Below are positions 8,682 to 21,400 of a stretch of DNA of 64,000 nucleotides, piece after piece. The stretch covers positions 1-64,000 of the forward strand of contig QCDR01000001.1 of the NCBI GenBank assembly GCA_003278705.1, in the 5' to 3' direction. The notes under the pieces were generated by a model, which worked only from the letters and a program-made list of their open reading frames with translations, made no database searches and was not told the DNA's origin. Numbering within the stretch: the stretch's first letter is position 1; each line of letters opens with the position of its first letter. The translations under genes were made by a program, and so were the position numbers. The DNA comes from Prochlorococcus sp. AG-355-J23 (GTDB taxonomy: Bacteria > Cyanobacteriota > Cyanobacteriia > PCC-6307 > Cyanobiaceae).

Positions 8682-9415
8682 TTATCAGCGAATTGATCAA
8701 TTGCTTCTTTATAAATTTCAGATGATAATTTTCTTACTTTCGAGCTTAAGAGCATAGAACCTAGCGTTAACTTTGTAGACTCGTTAAATTCACTATCAAA
8801 TCTATATTCTAATCTCAAAATAGCAAACCATTTTTCAATTGCAAATGGCTTAAATAGTTGTTTTGGAGATGCATTTCTAAGTCTTGAGGAGATATCAGGA
8901 TGTGGAACAGAAAGATCACATGGTCCTATAATACCTTGAGTTTTAGATTCAGGTCCCTCACTATATTTTACAGATGCATCACCAAATTCTATTTCATTGG
9001 ATTCTATAGAGTAATAAATATGATGCGCCAAATCTTCATCAGATACTCTTATAAGACTGTATAAAACCCTATCTAATCTATCTTTGTATCTCAAAAACAA
9101 GGCTTCCCCATTTCCTTCTAATAATTTATCAATGATACATCTTCTTTTATATCTAAATTGGGCATATTCCGAAAGAGTTAATGCATCCGTTGCTAATAAA
9201 TTAATCCTTTGCCATTTAATTAAATCTTTTCTGTCTTTTATTTTTAATTCAATCATTAAACCCTTAATAGCTTTTTCATCTGAAATTTTAATATTTTGGT
9301 CCTCAAATTTAAATTCATTTACGAACCTTATTTCTCCTTGAAGTCTTGCTAATGGTTCAATAAGATTTCCCATTGCTAATAATCGCATTAATGAATTTTC
9401 TAAAGCTTTATTCAT
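8678..9415 (-). CDS. Parvulin-like peptidyl-prolyl isomerase of the secretion operon
   Basis: 245 aa. The middle and C-terminal part follows the parvulin/PpiC pattern: RVLYSLIRVSDEDLAHHIYYSI, then FGDASVKYSEGPESKTQG-IIGPCDLSVPHPDI, then LFKPFAIEKWFAILRLEYRF. No signal peptide is seen, so it probably acts in the cytoplasm, possibly keeping giant substrates soluble or presenting them to the exporter. It sits between the 4174-aa protein (23 bp gap) and the ABC exporter (4-bp overlap). Similar PPIases occur in other cyanobacterial type I secretion loci. The catalytic match is partial, so it may act as a chaperone only. Confidence 0.75.
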   Translation of the reverse strand: MNKALENSLMRLLAMGNLIEPLARLQGEIRFVNEFKFEDQNIKISDEKAIKGLMIELKIKDRKDLIKWQRINLLATDALTLSEYAQFRYKRRCIIDKLLEGNGEALFLRYKDRLDRVLYSLIRVSDEDLAHHIYYSIESNEIEFGDASVKYSEGPESKTQGIIGPCDLSVPHPDISSRLRNASPKQLFKPFAIEKWFAILRLEYRFDSEFNESTKLTLGSMLLSSKVRKLSSEIYKEAIDQFADK

Positions 9416-9438
9416 TGAGATTTATAGAAATAAATTAG

Positions 9439-12400
9439 TTAAATATTAAGTTTTTTTATTGGGAGATTAAGGTTCTCACAACAATCAACAATATGAGCAA
9501 ACATAGTAATATCTGTTATGCAAATATCAATCGAACTACTTTTATCTATTAATTTAATTAGGCTTCTAGATAAGACTTTATTGTATTTATTATCCATATC
9601 AATATGAGTTAGTAAATTTTCATTAATCCAAGTACTCCAATTTATTTCAAAAGAATTTATATTTTGATATTCAAATTGGATTTTTTGTATTGCATCTAAA
9701 AACAATCCGGGTTGTTTAGATTTAAGAAAAGCCTTATAAAGTAAAGAATTATTTTGGATGTCAAAGCCATTAATTGGTTTTATATGTTCATCGTCAAAAA
9801 GATCATCTATATAATACAATTCTAAATTATTAAAACCCCTTGTAATTAAATATTTATTTCCTTGAGAGGAAATAAAAAACCATCTCCCAGAGAATAGAGG
9901 ATTTCTTCTAACTAAATCTAATTTGAAATCTAAATTTAAATTTTTTGCTATGGGAGTTAAAATCCTTTCTCCAGCTAATGGTAAAAACATTAATGTTAAA
10001 AATCCTAAGAACCCATTGTTATTATATTCTTCAAAAAATGTCTCTATTGAATCTCTTAGTTTTTCCAAATTATTTTTATTTTTTGTTATTAGGCTATTAA
10101 AACTTCCATACAAACTTTTTAATGGTTTAATACCTGGAACCAAAAATTCAGGAATATTCATACCTTTGAAATCCATAGATTTGGATAAAGATATTGACAC
10201 AGGGAAAGATTCTTTTGATCCATAATTAATCTTATTTCCCAAATCTTTAATTAATAATTTTTTATTTTCAAAATCATTACCAGTATCTATTGATAAATAA
10301 TTTGAAGCGCTGGAATTTGGGGCAAAATTATTAGAAGTTAAAGTCAAATCTTCATCTAAAACTTCCTCATTAGTATCAACGGGTATTAAAACTTCCTCAT
10401 TAGTATCAACGGGTATTAAAGGATCCTTAATAATGAATTCTCTACTATCGTTATCGAAATAGCCTTGATCTAATAAGAACATGGAAATTATATCAATAAG
10501 TCCATCTTCATCAGTATCAATTAAAAAAGCTGAACCATCAATTTTACTAATTATTTCATCTGAAAAGTTCAGTTCTGACAAATCATCATTTCTATTAAAA
10601 CTATCAATAATAATATTTTGATTACTACTTGAATAGTCATATATTCCATAATTAAGACCTTTCAACCAATCCTCTAAATCCACCTCTCCTCTTGAATTGA
10701 AAGTTAAAGTTTTAGACTCAAAAATATTAGGTATATTTAAAGAGTTGGTTTTTATTAATTCATCTATATCAGCCCCTCCACTCTCTAAAAATATATCAAC
10801 GAAGGCGCCTTTTTGTTCATTAGTTTCTAATGTAAATTCTAATTGTCCAATAGGGCTATCTAAAAAATCTTTTTCTCCTAGTAAAAGTTGAGATTCCAAA
10901 ATCATTTCATCAGATAATTCTTGCCTCTCTGAATTTAATAAAACCAATTCATCTTCAGACATAGAATCTAATAAAACCAAAGGTGAACTTTCGTCAATAT
11001 TATTGAATATTGCTGCAGATCCATTAGAAATCTTCTCAATCAAATTGTCTCTATTCTGATCATTAATTTTTAATCTTTCGAAAATATTTACTAAATCCTT
11101 TTCTTGATCAGTTAAAGATCTCTCATTATCTTGTTTATCTGCTCTTGAAAAAACTTCTCTAATTTCTGATGCATCTAATTCATTTATCAAATTTATTCCA
11201 TTGATTAAATTTTGTGTATTTTCGTTATCAACTACATTTATTCTTAGAGAGCCTTTTACTTTTGCTCTGTTATCACCAAGTTGATATGTACTATCTTCTG
11301 CTGTTATCAATATTCTATGATTCCCTAAAGGTAAGTCCTCCAACTTTTTGACAGTATTGCTTAGGTAAACATTTCCATTTATTGAATCTAATTTAATTAA
11401 GTTTTCTAGTTTATCTGGGAGATTAAGCTTCCAGCTTAGGATATCATTTTGGTCATTATCAGTAAAATTATTTGTAAGATCAAATAAAATATTTGCCGTA
11501 TCCTCGTTTTCATTAAAATTAAAATTTTTATCTAATTTAATTGGCTTTGAAGGCACAAAATTAGGAGGATTATTTCTAACTGGCAACCATATTCTTGAGA
11601 CTATAGAGTCTTCAGAACCAAAATTTTCTATTTCATCATCAATAACTCTCGTTGTTGTCCATATCTCAATTGGAATTCCAAACTTTATTTGCGAAGACAA
11701 ATTGCTAGGGATTTCATAAAAAGAATTTGGATCGACTTCCAATTTTAAACCGCTTAAATCGCCAAAATTATTTCCTGATGCTAAGGCTAATTTATTTATA
11801 TTAATCCTATGAAGTATTTTTTCTTCTCCAAGATCTGAAGTGGTGATGAAATCATTTACGTTTTCTAAATCAGAAATAATGGAACTATTGTTAGATTTTA
11901 TTTTTAAATTAACAAATAATTCATCACCAAAAGAATCAAGCAATTCAGGAGAATTTATATTTAAAGCATTATCAAGATCAATCGTTATATTTTTATTGAT
12001 TATATTACCCAAATTTTCAAGACTTAGTTGATTTTTATCAATCCCAGAGGTCAGAAGGGTTACTTCTGATTTTGGGAAGAAATTTGCTGTGAATATTGGA
12101 GATTCTGCACTTAAATTCTCATTATCGTTTGCAATTATTTTAAATCTTGGGGAAACAACTTCATTAAAGCCTCTGGGAGGTTCAAATTTAAATCTTAAAT
12201 TCCCTTTATTGTCTGATTGTATAGAAATAGAATTCGCGAATTTTGGATTATTAAGAATATTATCCTCATCTTCAGACTGTATTTCGAGTTTTAGTTTATC
12301 TAAATGTATGATATCCGGATCATTAAATAGATTAAAGACTTCTGAAATTTCAGTACTATTTTCAAATCTAGTACTCTCTATAAACTCCCTAATTTTTGAA

Positions 12401-15400
12401 ATTTGAGAGCTATTAATTATAGGTTTTTCATTTAGGTTTTTAATACTAAGTAACATAGTTCCAACAACACTTTCTCCTATTTGGTCTTGTGCTTTAATTT
12501 TAATTTTATAAAGACCAACATCATTATTATCAGGGGCAAGTATTTCAATATCTGCTCCATCTTGATTTGATACAGAATGAATAACGCTATTATTTTCATC
12601 TAAATTGTCAGCATTTCTTGTATTAAATCCATCTCTAAATTCGCCTATTCCTGGAGTAATTGAAACCATCATTTTTAAGTCAGTATTCTTTACTAAAACC
12701 TCAAAGCTAGCAAGTTCCTCCTCACTTTCATCTCCAACAGAACCACCTATTCCAAGGTCTGGTGCCGAACCTGCTTCAACTCTAAAACCATTGCTATCTC
12801 TTGTTATTTGATTAAATAAAGGTAATTCACTAGATATTTTTATAGAGTTTTCTACGATTTCAAAGGAATTACTAGTCAAAACATCAAAATCCGCACCAAT
12901 TAGACCTTTTAATTCAGTATCCCTTTTATCAGAAGCAATTATAGAAACTTTTAATTTAGTGTTTTCATTAAGAGAGCTTAAATCATCAACATCTATTTCC
13001 CTAATAAATTCTCCATTTTCATTCTGCGTATAAAAAGCTGGTCTTACCAGAAGCTTTCCATTATTTTCTGGTATTTTGCTGGTTTTATATGAAAAGCTTA
13101 TCCAGTCGGGATTCTCTAATGATTCTTCAATATCATCATTTATTTTTAAAACATCAACCAATTCATAACTCAAAGAATCTCCATAAGGAAAGTCTTCATC
13201 ATCAAATAATATTCCAGGATCAAATCTTTCATAAGATGATTGACTTACAGTAGGGATCCCATTTATTACCTCTTTAAAAGATGAGAAATCAGGATTTTCT
13301 TTTAGAATAGGAGCATCATTAATATTCTGTACCTCCAAAATCAATCTATAAGTTATTGTTTTACCTGATTGATCAAAGGCGTTGAAATCAAGAGTCTCTG
13401 TACCTATATCGCCAATTTTCGGATTACCAACTAAAATCATGCCCGTTCTTCCCTGAATTCTTTCTAAATTCAACCAAGGTGGAAGCACCGGAAATATTTC
13501 TTCAATTGTATCTGTCTCATCAGGATCAATAAAAAGATCTAATAAATCCAATTTAAATTCGGCTTTATCTGGAATTAGATTTAATTTTTCCTGCCACATA
13601 CTTTGGCTTATTTTTATAGCTTCTAATCTATTAACAAATGGAGGTTCATTTACATTAAGTATATTAATTTTTAATTTGATAGATGAGCTTGCGCCCTGTA
13701 AGTCTATAGCTCTCACATAAATATTATTAACTCCAGTTTGCTTCTTTGTGAGAGGATTAATGAATAAAGTACCAGTTGTAATTGAAGCTAAATTTGTTAA
13801 ATTGTCTGACCAATTTAATCCATCATCGCTAATTTGAAAACTTAGTGAATCGCCATGTTTTATATCTACATCATCAAAAGTATTTGCCAGATCAATAATC
13901 CTAGTTTGGTCTAGAAAGATAGTAGTTTCAAATTCCTTTATATTACCTGTTGAAATTTCATTCCAATTGGATGGCAAACTTTTAAATGCCGGATTTTGAT
14001 TAATATTACCTACATCAAGGTTTACTTCTTGTTGGACTTGCCCACCAAGTGGGTCTGTAGCTTCTATTAATAATGTATAGATACCAACATGATCATTATT
14101 GGCATTTGAAGATAGAATTCCATTGTTATCTAATGATAACCAATTTGGTAAATCACTATAAGATCCTGAATCGTTTTTAATTTTTACATCTATTCGCAAA
14201 TCACCAATTTCATTGTCATGATCAAAAAATCTACTTCTCAAATTCCAATATTTTAATAGGCCTTCATCAGCTCTTTCTAAATCATTTAAGTTTATTACTA
14301 GAGGTGCATCATTTACAGGCACAAGAAATGCCTTAACTAATAAATTTTGAGTTGATTTCTCTTCAAGAGATTCGTCACCAATACTTATGGACCTTGCATT
14401 AAATTCTATTATTCCATTTTCATTCTCAGGCGCAGATAAATATAAAGATTCCCATTTATAGTAAGGTAGTCTTAATGATTTAAGGAGATTCCCTGAATCA
14501 TCTAAATTTATGGGTTTAGAAAATTCAGAATTAGAGTTATCCGAATTAAGTTTTTCTACAATTTTGGATCCTTCTGGTAAATTATTTAATTCTAGAAAAA
14601 GTGTTTGCCCAAGTCCCTTATCCCTGTGCTGGGATAATATAGATCCACCAGCATTAGATAGTACTGGGAAGGGGACATCTTCTTGACCTTGAATAGTTCC
14701 TGATACCTGCAAAAGTGGAACTTTGACTATGATTTTTTCTAAATTAGCTTTAACTGTTAATTGAGTTGACATTCCTATTAATTCTGAATCTTTATCAATT
14801 GATTTAGGTGTTAGCGAAATAAATAAATCATCAGTAGTTTTATCAATGAACAAACTTAAATTATCAAGATACTTTTTCTTGATTTCATAAGAACCATCAG
14901 AAAGTTGATAGGGAACATTTATGATTACTTGTTCAGGGAATTGAATTATTTCTCCTTCATTATTTATAGGAGAAATCAAAATACTATATTCTTCAGAATT
15001 ATCATTATCTTCACTATTAACATTTAATCCAAGTTCATGTAAATTAACCCATCCATTACTACTAATTTCAATTTTATCTTCTGGAGGATTTTCGAAAGTC
15101 AATATAGGCGTATCTGCGATCGGAAGAACCTCTATTTGACAATCAAGTTTTTGAGATAAAGCATCTGCTCCCCTCCCTTTAGGAGAGCTTATAGAATAAA
15201 AACTAAAAGAAAATTTTCCAGAAATATTAGATTTGGATTTAATTAAATAGTCATCCAAATTATTTATAGTTATTTCATTTGATATTGCATTTAGCTTTGT
15301 ATTATTTTCTTTTTTGTAGATTTCCAAATTAGAATTTAAATCCTCTACAACATATCTAAGTGTATCCGTCTGACTATATGGAGTAATATTGAATAATTGA

Positions 15401-18400
15401 TTTAGAGATATTCCTGATGAATCTTCCTCTATAGTTGTTTCATTAAATAAAATTTTAGCAGGTCTGGCATTTTTATTAAAAGGGATTTCTATCTTTGTAC
15501 TTAAACTTTTTGACTGATTAGAATTACTAATTTCTCGACTTATTCTAGTAATTGTAAATTCAATCATTTCATCAGAAAATCCATTATCGGCAATTTCTAA
15601 ATAAGGAAGATCTTGGCTTTGAACTGTGATGAATGTTTTGTCATTCTCGATGGATAACGACAAAGGTGACCAATTATTGTCATCACTTTTTATGATAGAA
15701 ATATAGCTTGGTATCTCTATTTGGTACCTAATCTCTTCAGATCCATCTAAATCTAATAACCCATTATCAAAACTTAAAACATCTATAAATTGATTAAGAG
15801 CTAATGATTTATTTTCAATTAAAACAGAATTATTATTAATGCTATTAATAGGTAAGGGTTTATCAGCAACAGCATTTACGAACAATGTATTATTTCTAGA
15901 AACTTCTTTACTCAAATTATTTGAAGTTTCGGTAGCTACAGCTTTCCATGAAAATTCTATTTTTCCTGAGAAATTTTCTGTTGGAGAAACAAATACATTA
16001 TCAATTACTTCTGATGAAATGATATAGGAGTTATTTGTTTTACTAAAAAAGACTTTTTGATCAGAAGAATTTAAAGTATATAAATTAAAGTTATCAGTCT
16101 GAGAGTTTAGTTCATAATGTAGTTTTTCTGATCCATCATTATCTATTAATTGACCAATAGAAATCATTTCTCTTAATTTAATACTTTCATCTTCATTAAT
16201 TTCTACGTCTGTAAGTTTAAGTAAAGGTGCAGTGGGTACAGCACTAACATTCATTCCATATGTAATTATTGAAGAGTTTACTAATGATCCATCACCCTGT
16301 AATTGACTTATCAAGAAACTTAGATTAGAAAATCCACTCCATAGTGCAGGCGGAAATAATTTAACACTTCCTCCATTTTTGATTAAATCTGACCAGGTAA
16401 ATAACCAATCACCTCGAGAATCTTTAATCCCCAATGATGGAGTTACCTCATTGGGTAATCCGGATAAGCGAACTAATGTAAGAGAATCCAAGCCTTCCTC
16501 TAGCCAGTTTTCACTACCAGAAGAATCCAAGTAAAATTCTATAGTCTCTCCGTTCTCAAAAATATTAATGAAATCTCCTTCAGAATTGTTAGACCTTACT
16601 TTTAAATCCAAACTATTTTCTAAACTAGGATTAATAGTTAAGCCAACATCAAATAATTTAAATTGTTCTTGAAGATTATTATGGGAAGTAACATTAACAC
16701 TTCCCATAATTTGATTATCATTATTCCAAATTGGCTGAGATTTCATTATTTCATAAGTATCTAAATTAATTGAACTCAGAAAGTCTTGAACAGGATACAA
16801 TTCATTTAGTTCGCTAATAGCATCACCATCGTCAAACCATAAAAGTAATTTTTCCCAAAAATTATCTTCAGAATTAATTATTAAATTATTATCACTATCT
16901 ATAGAAGATAAAGCAGAAATTCCAGAATTAAAAGTCCTTAAACCATTATTTGAGCCATAATACTCTGAAAATAATTCGGTTATTGTGTTAATTGTAGTTT
17001 CATTAGATGAGTCATTCTCAGAATTATTTATAGCTAGGAATGCATTATTCAATTCAAGATTATTATTTTCTATCCAACCAGTTTCTAAAGGGACAGAACC
17101 TGGTAACATCGAAAAAAATGCGTTAGATTCATTAACTGATTTTAAATTTAAACTTTTATCTTCTTTTAGACTTAAGATAAGTGGATCGACAATTAAGTTG
17201 TTTTTTTGAATCTTGGGAATATTGTTTAAATTAGAAAAACTTTTCAAATTAATATTATTAAAAGCAATTTTCGACCTAGAGTCACCCCCTTCCTGTCCTG
17301 ATATCAACGATGAAATTGATAAATTCAATTTGCTATTATTTTGAATATTTTGATTATTATCCTGAAGAGATACTAAATATAAATTATTATTATTAACGTA
17401 ATCAAAGCTATCAATACTTCCTGCATTTTTTTCTTCCAAAGTAGGGAATATAAAAAGTGCAATTGTTCCAAATTTATCAGTTGCTCCAACTGGCCTAAAA
17501 TCTGAGCCAATTTTTTCTGCCAGGGTAAATCCTGTAGGTATATTAGAAATAGATAAGGAAATTGACTCATTTGGATTCCTAAAACCAGACTCGGAATTTC
17601 CCCTTCTTACCGCAATAGATAATTTCCCAGTCGTTTCATCAAAGAACAATTGATTATCCTCAATAAACTCTGGTTTTTTTGCGTTCTGAATCACATTCCA
17701 GTTAAATTCATTACCTGAGTTAATTGATGCAATTTTATTTAAAATATCTGACTGTTTTGAGAATGAATTTTCGCTAATTACAGAATATTTTCTTGAAGAA
17801 GTATAAAAATCTAGACTTCCATCAAGCTCTCCGCTAAATGATTCATCGGTTAAAACATTGATTTTCATTTGCTCTGGAAGTTTATCTTCTTTAACAGTTA
17901 TTAAATAAGTAAATCTTTTTAAGTTTTCACTAAGTGTCTCTTCTGAAAAAGATTGAAGATCACCTAGATTTTCTACAGAATTAACTTCTGAGCCATCAGG
18001 GAGATTTATACTTAATTCGATTGTCCTAGTTCCTAAAGGAACATCAAGCAAGACTGTGATTTCAGATAATAAACCTGAGTTTTGTACACCTATTGGTGGG
18101 ATCAAAGCTATTCCTGCTTCTTCATTAAGAATTGGGGTAGCAAACAATTCTAAATATTGAACAGGTGACTGAATTTGCTTACTATTAGATATTTCCTTAC
18201 TTATTGCACTAAAAGCGAAATTAAAACTTTCTGTATTTCCATTTCTAGATCTGATTAGCGCGTCAGCGAATTCTTGATTTGTAAGCAAAATCCCTAATTC
18301 CGTATCAGTACCTATTTCTGATGTTTTACTATCAGTGATAAAAAGATCCGTTCTTTCCATAGGGAAATTTATTAAATAAAATATTTGTTCCTCTGGGTCA

Positions 18401-21400
18401 TCACTATAAGCATTAAAAAAAGAATTCAATTTTGTTAGAGAGTATGGATTATTACTATTTATCTCAGAATTATTAAAGTTAAATTTTGGAATACTTGGTA
18501 CAGCATCTATAAAAAAACCTTTTTCGATTATTTGACTTTGAGTTCTAAGATTCGTTTCTCCAAGCCTACTTTGCATCAAAATTGAAAATTCAAAATCGCC
18601 TTTAGCATAAGGATTTAAAGTAGATACATTTAAATCATTTATTAATTTCTGAATATCTTCGAATGTTCCTGAAAATAACCAATCACCATAATCTAAATTG
18701 TCAGAATTTTTTTCAATTAAATTACCAGAAGAATCTTTAAATATTATCTGCCCCCCCTGAATACTGGAATCTTTTACATATAAGCTGAATGATTCACCAC
18801 TTACTGGATCATGATTAAAATCAAAGAATTCAGAGAATCCTATATTATCTCCCTCATCAAGATTTATTTCATTTGTTTTTGCAAAAACTTGTGGTTCTTT
18901 TATTGATCTTTCTAAATTGAAAAACAATTCAATACTATTTTCTAGACCATAATTATCCTTTACAATAAGGTTAGTTTGATATGAAACAACTCCATTTGTA
19001 CTATCTAATCCCAAGTCAGTTGTATTTCCTGTAATTCTTAAATTAGATTGATTAAATTGAAATAAATTTGTATAACTATCACTTAATATATCGGATTCTA
19101 AATCTTCTATTCTATAAGTTAAATTTTCATCAGGATCAGTCCCAACATCAATATCTTTTAACAAATCAAAAGGTAAATCAATTAAAAAGTCGGATTGTTC
19201 ATTTAAGCTAAAGGTTATCCTATTAAGAAAATTATCATCATTATTAATAGTTTCAGGAATAATTGAATTTACCCCACTAGTTAAAAAATTATTAATTAGA
19301 TTTTGAGAATTTTTATAATTAAGAACAGGATTATTGTTTTTATATTTTACGATGATAGGAATAGTTGCAGAGGCTTCAAGTCCTTGACTATCTTTCGCAT
19401 TTATAACTACATAATTAGTTCCAATTTTCTCGCCTATTGGCCTTATTTTCAATAAATTTTCTTTGCTATCAAAAATCAACCAATTTGATGTTTCGTTGTT
19501 GATTTCTTTAAGAACCCCACTTCCATCATCCTCAAATAAACTTAAAGTAATTTTCTCATTAGGATCTATTCCTAAGTCATAATCATTAAACCAAGAATTA
19601 ACATTAAAGTTAGCTTCTTCATCAAAAGAGATTGTAATGGGATTCTCAAAATTTGGTATTTTTTCTGTTAGAAAAGGGCTATCATTTATATTCAAAACAT
19701 TTAATTGGACATCTTGATCAATAAATAAGCTTTCTTTATCAGAAGCTCTAACAGTAAATTGGTTAATGCCAACTAAAGTATGATCAGAGCTAATAAGTAT
19801 ATTGCCAGTATCCCTATTAATTGAAATAAAGCGCAGTAAGTCTTTATTGCCACCTTTTGAATAAACTTCGAAAGTTAATTTTTCATTTTGATCTATTATT
19901 GTATCCTTATCAAAAAATGAGTTAGATGTTAAGGGATAATTAAAACTCTCACCTTGAGTTATTTCAGGTAAATTTATACTTGAAATTATTTCAGGAGCAT
20001 CATTAATATTTAAAACATTAATTAAAATTTTTTGCTCACTTGAATCGTTTTCACCATCAGAAGCTGAAACTATAATTTCATTTATTCCAACATGGGTATT
20101 TGATGGAGTTCCATAAATTAAACTACCCTCTTTTTGTATCCACTCAGGAAAATCTTTTAAAGTAAAAGTTAAATTTTCATCATCTTCATCAGAGAATAAT
20201 AATGAGAGATCTTGCGAAAAAGTTTGGTCTTGAAAAAGTGTCTGCTCTAAAGGATTAGAAGATGAAGAGTCAAAGTTAACTGGTATAGGGGCATCATTTA
20301 TTGATTCAACATTTAAAATAAAATTCTTATTATTAATATCATCATCTGAAGTAATCTTTACTATATGAGAACCAACATCATCTTGAAGTGGAACTCCTTC
20401 AACTACAAGTGCTTTGGGACTATTTGAATTGATCATTATTACTTTTTCTAATAATACTTTTCTAGCTTTTGATGCAGGTAAGCTTTTTAAAGTTAAATTT
20501 ATATCAGGTGTTATTTCTGAAGATTTAAAGCGGAATGGTAATCGAGCGAATTGAACATCTGCTTCCTGAGATTGCATATTTCCCAGAATTATTCCTTGAG
20601 AAGCCACTGGTAATGATCCACCAGATAAACCTCTTAAAATAGTTCTAGAAGAATCACCATTTTGCTCTAAAGAACCGAGATTCTGGAAAATTGGAAATCT
20701 ATCATTGCCAAACACATTTTCATTTTCTAATAGGCTTTCGTCTAAATAAATAGAATCATTAGACCAATCTAAATTCAATTCCGCTCCTAAGAATCCTTGT
20801 CCATGAGGCCTATAATCGTAAGCATTAATTTCTAACCAATTTAGATTACTGTCTTCAGTATCTGGAACTAGTTCATATTTGATAACTGGTTGTCCTTGAT
20901 TTACAATTTCTGGAAGCGGATCTACTAATTTAACTTGTAACCAATCTAATTTATTTGCATTCTCAAGCACGGGATTAAAATGTCCTAATTGAACTGAATC
21001 GATGTCTTTCGGCAAAAAATTATTAGAATCATAATTTTCAATTAAAAAGCTCTTTTTTTCATCCTCTTTGAAATAATTAAGATTGAAATCATAAAAAACA
21101 TCTGCATTTCTATCATCTTTTATTTTGTTTCCAGAAGAATCCAATGGCCGCCATTGAAATTTATCTAAATTAATGAAATTACAAAAATCGTTTGGAATAT
21201 TCTCAGCTGTATAAACAACAATGTCGTCCCCTGAAATAAAATCATAAATATTATCTTTATTATTAAAACCAATATTTACAATGTCATCATTTGGAGTTAG
21301 ACGAAGTAATTCAATATCTTCAATAATGTCAATATTATCAAAATCGATTTTAGATAAAATATCATTTTTGTTAACAATTAATGAATCTAAATTTAATTCC

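Noticed and set aside
9923-21000. Many 60-105-codon ORFs antisense to the giant gene
   Set aside because: They mirror the codon pattern of the real gene, have Ser/Leu-rich random composition and no ribosome sites.
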